Of a DNA stretch of 64,000 nucleotides, positions 1-8,799 are shown piece by piece (position 1 is the first letter of the stretch; every line of letters starts with the position of its first letter). The stretch comes from Neobacillus mesonae (GTDB taxonomy: Bacteria; Bacillota; Bacilli; Bacillales; Cytobacillaceae), in NCBI RefSeq assembly GCF_023715155.1, contig NZ_JAMBNQ010000015.1, forward strand, positions 1 through 64,000, read 5' to 3'. Position numbers and translations under genes: made by a program. The notes below the pieces were generated by a model. That model saw nothing but the letters and a program-made list of their open reading frames with translations. It was not told the origin of the DNA and did not search any database.

Positions 1-475
1 AAAAGGTGCAAAGAGCGCGAATATCATGAAAAAGGGAATCCCCGCGCACTAAGGAAGGTTGATAAAGCGCGAATTACAGGAAAAAGCGAATTTCCGCGCA
101 CTAAGGAAGGTTGAAAGAGCGCGAATTACAGGAAAAAGGGAATCCGCGCGCACTAAAGAAGGTTCATAGAACGCGAATCTTAGGAAAAAAGGAATTTGCG
201 CGCACTAAGGAAGGTTCATAGAACGCGAATCGTAGGAAAAAGGGAATCCGCGCGCACTAAAGAAGGTGCAAAGAGCGCGAATATCATGAAAAAGGGGAAT
301 CCGCGCGCACTAAGGAAGGTTGAAAGAGCGCGAATCTTAGGAAAAAGGGAATCCGCGCGCACTAAGGAAGGTTCATAGAACGCGAATCTTAGGAAAAAGG
401 GAATCCTCACGCACTAAGGAAGGTTCGTAAAACACGAATAATAGGAAAAAGCGATAACGCTCTCGCTGAGGAAGA
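1..475. repeat. Tandem array A, 52-bp period
   Basis: About nine imperfect head-to-tail units; the landmark CGCGCACT recurs at 43, 95 and 147, giving a period of exactly 52 bp. Each unit pairs a CGCGCACTAAGG half with a downstream GAGCGCGAAT half, so it carries short self-complementary GCGC arms around a purine-rich centre. Units decay after about 410. Short open frames across the array on both strands only repeat the unit in rotating frames and are not counted as genes. The array may continue left of the window. It is related in sequence to array F at 51.45-52.33 kb. Positions 476-610 hold no recognisable feature. Confidence 0.9.
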
Positions 476-621
476 TCCATAGTGCGTAAGCTAGAAAATT
501 AAGAGTTCTATCGCGTACTTTAAAAGCATTTACTAAAGAAACTCAATTAATTGAATTAAATAACTATGCTTTTGAAAGCCAAACCCACGGTGTAAAATAT
601 TTAGAAAAAAGGAGGCAGCCA

Positions 622-909
622 ATGCAGATACTCTTTTGGCCATGCATGATCGCTTCACTGATTCTTGCCATTTTGGCTCTTAGTCTTAAAAGAGCAAAAC
701 TTCTCTTTATTTCCACCATCCTAAACCTGCCAATGTCTTTATACCTGGCAGCAACACCACGCTTCCACCTATGGGGTTTAATATTTCCGCTCTTGTATGC
801 CGGAGCTGCTGTAACGCTAAAAAGAAAGAAGCTTGGTCTGGCAGCTTTGCTAATCGTTCCGAATTTTGTCCTTATATGCTGGCTGGGATATAGTGTGTTA
901 AATCATTAA
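622..909 (+). CDS. Small hydrophobic membrane protein, unknown function
   Basis: A 95-residue protein that is almost entirely hydrophobic, with about three membrane segments (roughly residues 4-20, 25-60 and 70-92) separated by short basic stretches such as LKRAK and LKRKK. A clear AAGGAGG ribosome site lies 7 bases before the ATG. It stands alone between array A and the potassium transporter gene. No family is recognised. It looks like one of the many short Bacillus integral membrane proteins. Coding status is well supported by the ribosome site and hydrophobic periodicity; function is unknown. Confidence 0.7.
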   Translation: MQILFWPCMIASLILAILALSLKRAKLLFISTILNLPMSLYLAATPRFHLWGLIFPLLYAGAAVTLKRKKLGLAALLIVPNFVLICWLGYSVLNH

Positions 910-1100
910 TGGTAGAATTCAAAATTCAAAATAAAAATATTTAGTCCAAAACAGTATATTAATCTGTAGAGAAAGTGGAAAAGAGTTAAAGTGTATTAAC
1001 AGAATTTTTTTGTTGGGTACTCTTCATAACTTGGCAGTCTGGAATTTATCGAAAAATAACTTTATAATGGTTTCATCATTTAAGATAAGGAGAAACCCCT

Positions 1101-2453
1101 TTGTTGAAAATTTTTAAGAAGAATAGCTTAAAGCCTCCTCAAATCATTGTTTTATTTTATTTGATTGCTGTTATAGTATCTACTCTTTTATTGAGCCTGC
1201 CTTTTGCTCTTAAACCTGGTGTACATTTAAAATTCATAGATATTTTGTTTATTGCAGTTAGTGGATTAAGCGTAACGGGCCTATCACCCGTTTCAATTGT
1301 AGATACATTTAGTACAACTGGTATCTTTATATTAATGTTTATCCTTCAATTTGGTGGAATAGGGATTATGACGCTTGGAACCTTCTTATGGCTTTTAATG
1401 AAGAAAAAGATTGGTCTAAAGGAAAGACAATTAATTGCGACAGACCAGAACCAATCCAATTTATCTGGACTTGTTAAGCTTATGAGGCAAATATTAATTA
1501 TTATTCTCTTAATTGAATTGATAGGTGCATTAATCTTAGGAACTTATTTTTTAACTTATTTTTCAACGTGGGAAGAGGCTTATTTGCAAGGATTATTTGC
1601 CTCTGTAAGTGCTACAACCAATGCAGGGTTTGATATTACAGGAAACTCACTTATTCCGTTTGCTCATGATTACTTTGTACAAATAATCAATATTGTTTTA
1701 TTAACACTTGGAGCAATAGGATTTCCGGTACTTATAGAATTAAAGGACTTTTTTCTGCATCGCAAAGACAATAAACAATCCCATCATTTTTCTTTATACA
1801 CCAAATTAACAACTGTTACGTTTTTCCTTTTGATGTTTGGCGGAACGTTTCTTATTTTATTATTTGATTTTAATCATTACTTTGCTAATAAAAGCTGGCA
1901 TGAATCCTTGTTTTATGCTTTTTTTCAGTCTTCATCCACGAGAAATGGCGGATTAGCTACAATGGATGTGAGTCATTTTTCAAGACCCACTTTACTGGTT
2001 TTATGCTTGTTAATGTTTATTGGTGCTTCGCCAAGCTCTGTTGGCGGAGGGGTAAGGACAACCACTTTTGCAGTAAACTGGTTAGTCATTTTCTCGTTTG
2101 CACGAGGCCGAAAAAATATTAAGGTTTTTGGACGTGAATTACATGAAGATGATATCAGGAAGTCATTTGTTGTTAGTTTCTTAGCCTTTTTTATTTGTTT
2201 TATAGCAGTAATCATCCTTTCTGAAACTGAACCATTTAATATGCTGGAAATTATGTTTGAGGTGAGCTCAGCTTTTGGGACCACAGGTTTATCTATGGGA
2301 ATCACTCCGGATCTTAGTTTTACAGGAAAGATTATTATTATTATATTGATGTTTATTGGAAGAATCGGAATCCTTTCCTTTATTTTCATATTTAACCGCG
2401 GAAATAAGCAGGAAAGTTATCGATACCCAAGAGAACGTGTGATTATTGGATAA
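1101..2453 (+). CDS. TrkH/Ktr-type potassium transporter subunit (KtrD/KtrB-like)
   Basis: Membrane channel subunit of a Ktr K+ (Na+-coupled) uptake system. It has 450 residues, matching the 445-450 of Bacillus KtrB/KtrD. The four pore-loop repeats of the family are visible: SGLSVTGLSP (about residue 55), SATTNAGFD (about 172), STRNGGLATMD (about 280) and SSAFGTTGLS (about 393), each carrying the selectivity-filter glycine. Translation starts at TTG 1101 (or the adjacent TTG 1104) after ATAAGGAG. No ktrA/C regulatory gene is adjacent, which resembles the orphan ktrD arrangement of B. subtilis rather than the ktrAB operon. The KtrD versus KtrB assignment is an inference from that context. Confidence 0.9.
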   Translation: MLKIFKKNSLKPPQIIVLFYLIAVIVSTLLLSLPFALKPGVHLKFIDILFIAVSGLSVTGLSPVSIVDTFSTTGIFILMFILQFGGIGIMTLGTFLWLLMKKKIGLKERQLIATDQNQSNLSGLVKLMRQILIIILLIELIGALILGTYFLTYFSTWEEAYLQGLFASVSATTNAGFDITGNSLIPFAHDYFVQIINIVLLTLGAIGFPVLIELKDFFLHRKDNKQSHHFSLYTKLTTVTFFLLMFGGTFLILLFDFNHYFANKSWHESLFYAFFQSSSTRNGGLATMDVSHFSRPTLLVLCLLMFIGASPSSVGGGVRTTTFAVNWLVIFSFARGRKNIKVFGRELHEDDIRKSFVVSFLAFFICFIAVIILSETEPFNMLEIMFEVSSAFGTTGLSMGITPDLSFTGKIIIIILMFIGRIGILSFIFIFNRGNKQESYRYPRERVIIG

Positions 2454-2504
2454 TGTGTTTAGTTGAAGTGACTATTTATTAGTAACAACAAAAGGATGGT
2501 TCAA

Positions 2505-3068
2505 ATGAAAATTGAACAAATCTATGGAAATCTGCCAGCCTTGGAGACAGAGCGTCTGCTTCTTCGAAAAATTTCACTGGCGGACGTTGATGACATGTTT
2601 GCCTATTGTTCAAATGAGGCAGTATCGAAATATGTTACCTGGGAGACACATCAGTCACTGAAAGACACGGAACAATTTATCAACTTTGTTCTGCAGCAGT
2701 ATGGAAATAAGAGGGTTGCTCCGTGGGGGATAGAGTTCAAAGAGACTGGCAAGCTGATTGGGACCATCGATTTTGTCTGGTGGCATCCCCTGCATCAAAG
2801 TGCTGAAATCGGCTATTGTTTATCCCAGGATTACTGGGGAAAGGGAATCACCACAGAGGCAGCGAAAAAGGTCATTAAATTTGGCTTCGAGAAGATGGAT
2901 TTAATGCGGATCCAGGCAAGATGTTTCACCGGAAATTTTGGTTCGCAAAGGGTGATGGAGAAGGCCGGAATGTCTTTTGAGGGGATAAACCGAAAGGCAA
3001 TGCTGATCAAAGGAAAGCATCGGGATTTAAAAGTGTATTCAATCTTAAAAGAAGAATTTTTGAAATAA
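2505..3068 (+). CDS. GNAT-family N-acetyltransferase (RimJ/RimL type)
   Basis: A 187-residue acetyltransferase that should transfer acetyl from acetyl-CoA to an amine, often a ribosomal-protein N-terminus or a small molecule. The fold shows ETERLLLRKIS at the N-terminus, the EIGYCLSQDYWGKGITTEA acetyl-CoA loop (about residues 103-121) and the typical C-terminal NFGSQRVMEKAGM stretch. The upstream in-frame ATG at 2496 abuts the AAAGG ribosome site, so ATG 2505, nine bases downstream of it, is preferred. Substrate cannot be predicted. It is a single gene ending at a strong terminator shared with the convergent dehydrogenase. Confidence 0.88.
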   Translation: MKIEQIYGNLPALETERLLLRKISLADVDDMFAYCSNEAVSKYVTWETHQSLKDTEQFINFVLQQYGNKRVAPWGIEFKETGKLIGTIDFVWWHPLHQSAEIGYCLSQDYWGKGITTEAAKKVIKFGFEKMDLMRIQARCFTGNFGSQRVMEKAGMSFEGINRKAMLIKGKHRDLKVYSILKEEFLK

Positions 3069-3073
3069 ACAAA

Positions 3074-3106
3074 GGCCGCTCAGGAACACTGGAGCGGCCC
3101 AATTAT
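3074..3106. terminator. Bidirectional intrinsic terminator
   Basis: GGCCGCTC (3074-3081) pairs perfectly with GAGCGGCC (3092-3099). A T-rich tail on the minus strand serves the hydroxyacid dehydrogenase gene; the plus-strand tail (AATTATT) is weaker and serves the acetyltransferase gene. Confidence 0.85.
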
Positions 3107-4068
3107 TAATACCCTTTTGAATAGTCTACAAGGTTGATTGAAGGTGTTCCCCCTGCTAGATAATCCTTCAAATTTGGAATTAAAATATTTTCTACCACGC
3201 GCCTGTTGTAATGTTCGGTGGAACCAGCCGTATGCGGGGTAATAATAACGTTACCCATCTCCCATAAAGGACTATCTGGACTTAATGGCTCCGTTTCAAA
3301 CACATCCAATCCTGCTCCGGCAATGATTCCTTCCTGTAGTGCTTGCACCAAATCTTTTTCCACCACAATTTCACCGCGGCCGATATTAATAAAAAAGGCG
3401 GTGGAATTCATTTGGTAAAATTGTTCAGCACCAAATAAATGATGTGTTTCTTTAGTGTGAGGAAGTGTTACCACAACATAATCACATAATGGCAGGACCT
3501 GATGCAGCTGACCTGCAGTATACATTTCATCCACAAATGCAGCCGTTTTACCCGAGTTTCTTACCCCGAGAACTTTCATCCCAAATGCCTTGGCAATTTT
3601 GGCAACTTCGCTCCCAATAGCCCCCACTCCGATGATCCCAATTGTTTTTTCGTGGATTTCAAGTTTCATATTACTGTGATGCCAGGTGTGTGCCTGCTGA
3701 TTTTTTACATATGTATGAATTTTTCGGGTTAATCCAAGCATTAAAGCAAAAATTGTTTCAGAGATTGGATATGCATGGACCCCATTGGCGCTCGTTAGCA
3801 TAATGTTCCTTGCAGCCAGTTTTTCGAGAGGCATGGAATCAACTCCGGCACTCCATGATTGCAGCCAATTAAGCTTCGATTCGGGTCCTAAGCAATATTT
3901 ATCAAGTCCTTTTTTCCAGCCGGCGATGATTTCAGCATCTTTAGCCTGCTCCTGCCAAATTTCTTTTTCCTTTGAGGCAACCAGCTCCCAATCCGGGACT
4001 ATCTCTTTTACCTGATCAAGCAGGACCTGCTCAAGGTTATGGGTAATGACTAATTTTCTTTTTTCCAT
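3106..4068 (-). CDS. D-isomer-specific 2-hydroxyacid dehydrogenase
   Basis: NAD(P)-dependent oxidoreductase interconverting 2-oxoacids and D-2-hydroxyacids. It is 320 residues from the preferred ATG at 4068, which follows GGAGGG; an in-frame ATG at 4104 has no ribosome site. The Rossmann motif GIIGVGAIGSEVA lies near residue 138. NIGRGEIV (catalytic Arg region), GLDVFETEPL (catalytic Glu region) and TPHTAGST (catalytic His) follow in the expected order. The family includes glyoxylate, hydroxypyruvate, phosphoglycerate and lactate dehydrogenases; the substrate is not determined. The gene is convergent with the acetyltransferase and divergent from the MFS gene. Confidence 0.9.
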   Translation of the reverse strand: MEKRKLVITHNLEQVLLDQVKEIVPDWELVASKEKEIWQEQAKDAEIIAGWKKGLDKYCLGPESKLNWLQSWSAGVDSMPLEKLAARNIMLTSANGVHAYPISETIFALMLGLTRKIHTYVKNQQAHTWHHSNMKLEIHEKTIGIIGVGAIGSEVAKIAKAFGMKVLGVRNSGKTAAFVDEMYTAGQLHQVLPLCDYVVVTLPHTKETHHLFGAEQFYQMNSTAFFINIGRGEIVVEKDLVQALQEGIIAGAGLDVFETEPLSPDSPLWEMGNVIITPHTAGSTEHYNRRVVENILIPNLKDYLAGGTPSINLVDYSKGY

Positions 4069-4242
4069 AATGTGAGCCCTCCATCTTATATTTGTTAATT
4101 CCATAATACAGGAATTCGTCCTAAAAAAGACAATCCTTTCATATTAGTTTTCAGAATTTTCCTTTTTCTAACTGATGTGCTATTATTTGTATCAACTAAA
4201 TAAAATAAGTGATAGCAGTTTATATGAAAAGGCGGGAGTTTT

Positions 4243-5430
4243 GTGAGAGATCGTTTGTGGACAAAATCATTTATTATGCTTATGGTTGGGAACCTTTTTG
4301 TGTTTATGTCTTTTCAGATGCTGCTTCCCATCTTGCCGCCTTATATTCAATCACTTGGGGCGTCCGGTATTGAAATTGGCTTGGTTACTGCACTGTTTTC
4401 AATTGGTGCTGTCCTTAGCAGGCCATTTATTGGCTTTATGCTGGAATATAGGAAAAGAAAAGCAATGGTGTTGATTGGGGCTGCGATGCTGCTGTTTATT
4501 ACGGTACTCTATCCCATTTCGCAGATCATTGTCATCTTTCTGCTGTTCCGTTTTCTGCACGGTCTTGCTTGGGGATGGTCCACCACAGTAAATGGAACGG
4601 CAGCAGCGGATACCATTCCAAATTCACGGCTTGGTGAGGGGATGGGATATTACGGGCTTTCAGTAACTATTGGAATGGTCATTGCGCCGAGTCTAGGAAT
4701 CTTTCTATTTAACATAACATCCTTCAACAATCTTATTTTTATATCCGCATTACTGGGGGGTGTTGCTGTAGTACTGCTTATGTTCGTGCATTATATCACC
4801 CCTGAAGCAGTACAGAAAACTAAAAGAGAAGAGCTTACATTTTCCTATTTTAGGTCATCATTTGATAAAGCAAGCTCGTTTCCAGCCTTCATTACCTTAC
4901 TGGTCAGTCTCGGATACGGTGCAATTACAACATTTATTGTGATATTCGGACAAGAGCGGGGAATAAGTCAAATCTTTTTATTTTATATCCTCAATGCAAT
5001 CATGTCGTCCGTCACCAGACCGTTTGCCGGAAAGTGGTTTGATGAAAAAGGCCCTAGAGGACTCGTGCTGTTCTGTTCTTTTATTACATTTGCCGGGATG
5101 TGGGTGCTTTCCTTTGCTCACTCCAATTTCTTAATTGCCATTGCCGGAGCCCTATTTGGTGTTGGATTCGGCTGTGCGATTCCAACTTTGCAATCCTGGG
5201 CATTACTAATTACTCCTGCGAACCGCCGCGGTGTCGTCAATGGAATGATTTTCTCCTCCATTGATTTAGGGATTGGGTTAAGTGGATTAATTTTCGGCTT
5301 TATTGCAGATTTCGTGGAAACAGCGACTCTGTTTAGACTAGCCAGCATATTTCTTGTTGCTGCCGTTGTCTGTGTGGGACTGACTGTGAAAAAGAAAAAG
5401 GTCTCTGCAGTAGAAAGAAGTATTTCATAA
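4243..5430 (+). CDS. MFS transporter, drug-efflux type
   Basis: A 395-residue major facilitator with about 12 hydrophobic segments. Features seen are the N-terminal LPILPPYIQSLGASG opening typical of the DHA1 drug:H+ antiporters, a degenerate motif A between TM2 and TM3 (SRPFIGFMLEYRKRK), and a second-half copy (TRPFAGKWFDEKGPRG). GTG 4243 follows GGCGGGAG. Nothing nearby indicates the substrate. The gene is followed by its own terminator. Confidence 0.82.
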   Translation: MRDRLWTKSFIMLMVGNLFVFMSFQMLLPILPPYIQSLGASGIEIGLVTALFSIGAVLSRPFIGFMLEYRKRKAMVLIGAAMLLFITVLYPISQIIVIFLLFRFLHGLAWGWSTTVNGTAAADTIPNSRLGEGMGYYGLSVTIGMVIAPSLGIFLFNITSFNNLIFISALLGGVAVVLLMFVHYITPEAVQKTKREELTFSYFRSSFDKASSFPAFITLLVSLGYGAITTFIVIFGQERGISQIFLFYILNAIMSSVTRPFAGKWFDEKGPRGLVLFCSFITFAGMWVLSFAHSNFLIAIAGALFGVGFGCAIPTLQSWALLITPANRRGVVNGMIFSSIDLGIGLSGLIFGFIADFVETATLFRLASIFLVAAVVCVGLTVKKKKVSAVERSIS

Positions 5431-5436
5431 TAAAAT

Positions 5437-5474
5437 AGACGGGACAGAAAAAAGTTTTTTCATTCCCGTCTTTC
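5437..5474 (+). terminator. Intrinsic terminator of the MFS gene
   Basis: AGACGGGA (5437-5444) pairs with TCCCGTCT (5464-5471) and is followed by a short T-rich tail. Confidence 0.75.
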
Positions 5475-5546
5475 TATAAAGTTAGTGAAGAGGATAGGGC
5501 AGGCAGATTTTCAAGCATGCTGATATTGCTTTTGTTTTTAAAGGAA

Positions 5547-5560
5547 AGTAAGCGCTATCA
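5547..5560 (+). promoter_or_regulatory. Probable cre (CcpA) site before the acyl-CoA genes
   Basis: AGTAAGCGCTATCA matches the cre consensus TGNAANCGNWNNCA at all positions except the first. It lies 24 bases before the acyl-CoA dehydrogenase start. Fatty-acid degradation genes in Bacillus are known to be glucose-repressed, which fits. No FadR operator was recognised. Confidence 0.5.
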
Positions 5561-5583
5561 ATTAAAAAGAAAGGATGATAGAA

Positions 5584-6729
5584 ATGAAACATCCCTACTT
5601 ACATGAGGATCATAAAATTTTTCGTCAAGCTTTAAGAAAGTTTTTGGAAAAAGAAGCCGATCCCTTTTATGAACAATGGGAAGAGGACAGGATGATTCCG
5701 CGTTCATTTTGGACAAAAATGGGTGAACAGGGGTTTCTTTGTCCTGATATTGACGAGAAATATGGCGGCAGCGGGGTGGATTGGGGGTTCTCCGTTGTCA
5801 TCAATGAGGAGCTTGAACGAGTAGGCACCGGCTTAATTGGAATTAGTCTTCATAGTGATATCGTCATTCCTTACATCACCTCATATGGCACAGAGAAGCA
5901 AAAACAGCGCTGGCTCCCGAAGTGTGTGACAGGCGAAATCATAACGGCTATTGCCATGACAGAGCCGGGAACAGGCTCAGACCTTGCGAACATTAAAACA
6001 ACCGCTAAACTTGATGGAGATCACTATATTGTGAATGGGCAGAAAACGTTCATCACCAATGGTATTCAATCAGATCTTGTGGTTGTGGCGGTAAAAACTA
6101 ATCCAGATGCTGTGCCCAAGCATAAGGGGCTCAGCTTGCTGGTGATTGAAAGGGATACTCCCGGATTCTCAAGAGGAAGAAAATTAAACAAGATAGGTCT
6201 CCACTCACAGGATACGGCTGAATTAATCTTTGAAGAATGCCGCGTGCCAAAAGAAAACCTGCTGGGTGAGGAAGGAAAAGGCTTCATCTATTTAATGGAA
6301 AAATTGCAGCAGGAACGCCTTCTAGTTGCAATTGGGGCGCAGACTGCCGGGGAGGTCATGCTTGAAAAAACGATAGAATACGTCAAAAGCCGTGAAGCCT
6401 TTGGAAAAACGGTCAGCCAGTTTCAAAATACTCAATTTAAAATTGTTGAGATGGCCACTGATCTTGAGATGAGCCGTGCTTTCTTAGACCAATTAATTGC
6501 TGAGCATATCGAAGGACAAAACGTGGTAACCAAGGTATCTATGGCAAAATGGAAGCTGACTGACAATGCCAGAAAAATTGCCACAGAATGCATGCAACTT
6601 CATGGCGGTTACGGCTATATGGAAGAATACGAGATTGCCAGACGATTCCGTGACATACAGGTTGGCGGCATCTATGCCGGTACCAATGAAATTATGAAAA
6701 CGATTATTGCTAAAAATTTAGGGCTGTAG
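5584..6729 (+). CDS. Acyl-CoA dehydrogenase, long-chain type
   Basis: FAD flavoenzyme that introduces the trans-2 double bond in the first step of beta-oxidation. It is 381 residues from ATG 5584, nine bases after AAGG; the in-frame ATG at 5575 abuts that site. The signature AMTEPGTGSDLANI (about residue 124) and the C-terminal QLHGGYGYMEEYEIARRFRD are present. The segment where short- and medium-chain enzymes carry the catalytic Glu (YEGT) reads YAGTNEIMK, while QQERLL is kept. In mammalian LCAD the catalytic Glu is in the equivalent PQERLL helix, so a long- or branched-chain enzyme is likely. It is followed after 100 bases by an acyl-CoA synthetase, and a cre-like site lies upstream. Confidence 0.92.
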   Translation: MKHPYLHEDHKIFRQALRKFLEKEADPFYEQWEEDRMIPRSFWTKMGEQGFLCPDIDEKYGGSGVDWGFSVVINEELERVGTGLIGISLHSDIVIPYITSYGTEKQKQRWLPKCVTGEIITAIAMTEPGTGSDLANIKTTAKLDGDHYIVNGQKTFITNGIQSDLVVVAVKTNPDAVPKHKGLSLLVIERDTPGFSRGRKLNKIGLHSQDTAELIFEECRVPKENLLGEEGKGFIYLMEKLQQERLLVAIGAQTAGEVMLEKTIEYVKSREAFGKTVSQFQNTQFKIVEMATDLEMSRAFLDQLIAEHIEGQNVVTKVSMAKWKLTDNARKIATECMQLHGGYGYMEEYEIARRFRDIQVGGIYAGTNEIMKTIIAKNLGL

Positions 6730-6829
6730 GAAGAAAATCCTTTTAGATAGACAGGCAATTTTTTTAGAGAAAATTTTCTATCACTAAAGGAGCTAAAAAA
6801 AGGAAAACCAAAAAATCGGAGGCGATGGC

Positions 6830-8398
6830 ATGACAACTACAATCGGAAAAATCTTTGAATTAACGGTAAAAAAGTATCCAAATAAAGAAGCGATTTATGA
6901 TGTCCGAAAAAATCTCCGCTATACGTTCAGAGAATGGAGCGAACAGGTGAACCGCCTTGCGAATGCACTCTTAACGGAAGGAGTTAAAAAAGGGGACCGG
7001 GTTTCCACATTTATGTTTAACACAGAAGAGTTAGGTACTGCTTTTTTTGCCTGCGCAGCACTTGGCGCTGTGTTTAATCCGATTAATTTCCGTCTCACTG
7101 CTGAGGAAACAGCGTTTATTTTATCCGATGCTGCCCCAAAGGTTGTGCTTTTTGAAAAAGCATTAGAGCCTGTCATCTCTGCAATCGCCAGCCGTTTTCC
7201 AAATATCTCATTTTGGTTTATTGATGAGGACACACCTGAGTATGCTGACAGCTACAAGGATAAGGTCGTTTCTGCGTCTGCGGAAGAAATTCATGCCGAA
7301 GTGAATGAAAATGATATCTATGCTTTTATTTATACAAGCGGAACAACAGGCAGGCCCAAAGGTGTCATGCACAGCCACCGTAATATGGTGGATCAAAGTT
7401 TACTCTGTAATGCTGCACAAAAGCTTGAGAAAGAAGACGTTGGCCTGGTTACTGCACCCATGTTCCATTGTGCTGAGCTGCATTGTGCCTTCCTTCCAAG
7501 AGTGAATGTAGGGGCAAAAAATGTGATACTGCACCAGTTTAATCCAAAAGCCATCCTGTCATTGATTGAAGAAGAAAAAATAACGAAGCTTTTTGCGGCA
7601 CCTACCATGTGGAATATGCTTTTACAAGAGGACTTATCTGAATATGACTTATCCAGTTTAAAACTGGGGTTATACGGAGCGGCCCCAATGGCCCCCTCTC
7701 TTGTAAATGCCCTGCACGATCGTTTAGGTATTTCTTTAGTTCAAGCCTATGGAATGACGGAAATGGGACCTGCTATTACGTTCCTGTCTGAAGGAGATCA
7801 GCTTAGAAAAGCAGGATCAGCCGGCCAGGCTGCCTTAAATCATGATATTCGGATTGTCCGTACCCGGGAAGATGGCCCGTCTGATCCTGATGATATTGTT
7901 CCAACAGGGGAAACAGGAGAGATTATTGTCCAAGGACCTTGTATGATGCTAGGTTATTATAATCGTGAGGAGGCAACAGAAGATGCCATGTATAAAGGCT
8001 GGTATCATTCTGGAGATATCGGCTATATGGATGAAGAAGGCTACCTCTTTGTGAATGACCGGGTCGATGATATGATCATCAGCGGCGGTGAAAACATCTA
8101 TCCGCGGGAGGTGGAGGATTTGCTGCATAGCCATCCAAGCGTTCTCGATGCAGCGGTTGTGGGTCAGCCGGATGACCGCTGGGGAGAAACTGTTACCGCA
8201 TTTATTGTTAAAAAAGAATCAAAGAATGTGACAGAACAGGAGTTAGATGTATTTTGCAAAAATAGTGACAGTCTGGCCAACTATAAGCGTCCGCGAAAAT
8301 ATATTTTCTGTGACGCATTGCCGCGAAATGCCAGCGGTAAAATCCAAAAATTTATATTAAGAAAACAGCTTGAGGAGCTTTTTTCACAAGATTTATAA
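6830..8398 (+). CDS. Fatty acyl-CoA synthetase (AMP-forming)
   Basis: A 522-residue member of the ANL superfamily that activates a carboxylic acid to the acyl-AMP and then the CoA thioester. P-loop YTSGTTGRPKGVMHSH lies near residue 168, the YGMTEMGPA motif near 307, GWYHSGDIGYMDEEGY near 389, hinge DDMIISGGENIYPREVE near 418, and the catalytic lysine motif ASGKIQKF near 503. GGAGG sits 7 bases before the ATG. With the upstream acyl-CoA dehydrogenase it forms a likely two-gene fatty-acid activation and oxidation unit. Chain-length preference cannot be read from sequence; medium- to long-chain fits the partner enzyme. Confidence 0.93.
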   Translation: MTTTIGKIFELTVKKYPNKEAIYDVRKNLRYTFREWSEQVNRLANALLTEGVKKGDRVSTFMFNTEELGTAFFACAALGAVFNPINFRLTAEETAFILSDAAPKVVLFEKALEPVISAIASRFPNISFWFIDEDTPEYADSYKDKVVSASAEEIHAEVNENDIYAFIYTSGTTGRPKGVMHSHRNMVDQSLLCNAAQKLEKEDVGLVTAPMFHCAELHCAFLPRVNVGAKNVILHQFNPKAILSLIEEEKITKLFAAPTMWNMLLQEDLSEYDLSSLKLGLYGAAPMAPSLVNALHDRLGISLVQAYGMTEMGPAITFLSEGDQLRKAGSAGQAALNHDIRIVRTREDGPSDPDDIVPTGETGEIIVQGPCMMLGYYNREEATEDAMYKGWYHSGDIGYMDEEGYLFVNDRVDDMIISGGENIYPREVEDLLHSHPSVLDAAVVGQPDDRWGETVTAFIVKKESKNVTEQELDVFCKNSDSLANYKRPRKYIFCDALPRNASGKIQKFILRKQLEELFSQDL

Positions 8399-8413
8399 GG
8401 AAATTTTTTTGAT

Positions 8414-8445
8414 AGTTCGTCTTATATTAAGGCGGACTTTTTCTA
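8414..8445 (+). terminator. Terminator after the acyl-CoA synthetase gene
   Basis: AGTTCGTC pairs with GGCGGACT through two G-U pairs and is followed by TTTTTCT. Confidence 0.7.
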
Positions 8446-8533
8446 TATACGTTTATTATGGGGTTCTGCATATCTTGGTAAAATGATAAACTAAATGAAT
8501 GGTGGTAACTTTTGTAAAAAAGGAGAATTTTGA

Positions 8534-8734
8534 ATGATGAATAATGGGAGTATCTTTGGTTTATTTGCGATTGTGCCGATATTGCTTTATTTGATTATTT
8601 TGGTCTTTGCTATCTATTTTGTGGTTAGGACGATTCGATTCATGAGTGAAAAAACAAAATTGGATCAGGAACGGAATCAAAAGCTGGATGCGTTGATAAA
8701 TGCGATACAAGAGAATAATAGGAAAAATAATTAG
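8534..8734 (+). CDS. Single-pass membrane protein with coiled tail, unknown
   Basis: A 66-residue protein: a short glycine/asparagine N-terminus, one long hydrophobic segment (about residues 8-34, rich in I, L and F) and a charged, helix-forming C-terminus rich in E, K, Q and N. AAAAAAGGAG precedes the ATG; a second ATG lies directly after it at 8537. A dedicated terminator follows. Such short anchor-plus-helix proteins are common in Bacillus. No family is recognised. Confidence 0.65.
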   Translation: MMNNGSIFGLFAIVPILLYLIILVFAIYFVVRTIRFMSEKTKLDQERNQKLDALINAIQENNRKNN

Positions 8735-8739
8735 AAAAA

Positions 8740-8778
8740 AGGCCTAAATCACACTTGATGATTTAGTGCCTTTTTTTC
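8740..8778 (+). terminator. Terminator after the small membrane protein gene
   Basis: AGGCCTAAATCA pairs with TGATTTAGTGCCT with one mismatch and is followed by a run of seven T. Confidence 0.85.
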
Positions 8779-8799
8779 TTGTTGATTTTGCCTGGGGAA

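Noticed and set aside
196..410. Short frames on both strands in array A
   Set aside because: Simple translation of the tandem unit, present on both strands at once; no start signals.
1..475. CRISPR array as an explanation for the tandem repeats
   Set aside because: Units are contiguous with no unique spacers, and no cas genes are present; the same holds for the other arrays.
1031..1068. Sigma-A promoter before the potassium transporter gene
   Set aside because: TATAAT (1063-1068) is good, but TTGGCA at 1031 is 26 bp away and nothing better lies at 17 bp; also no c-di-AMP riboswitch was seen.
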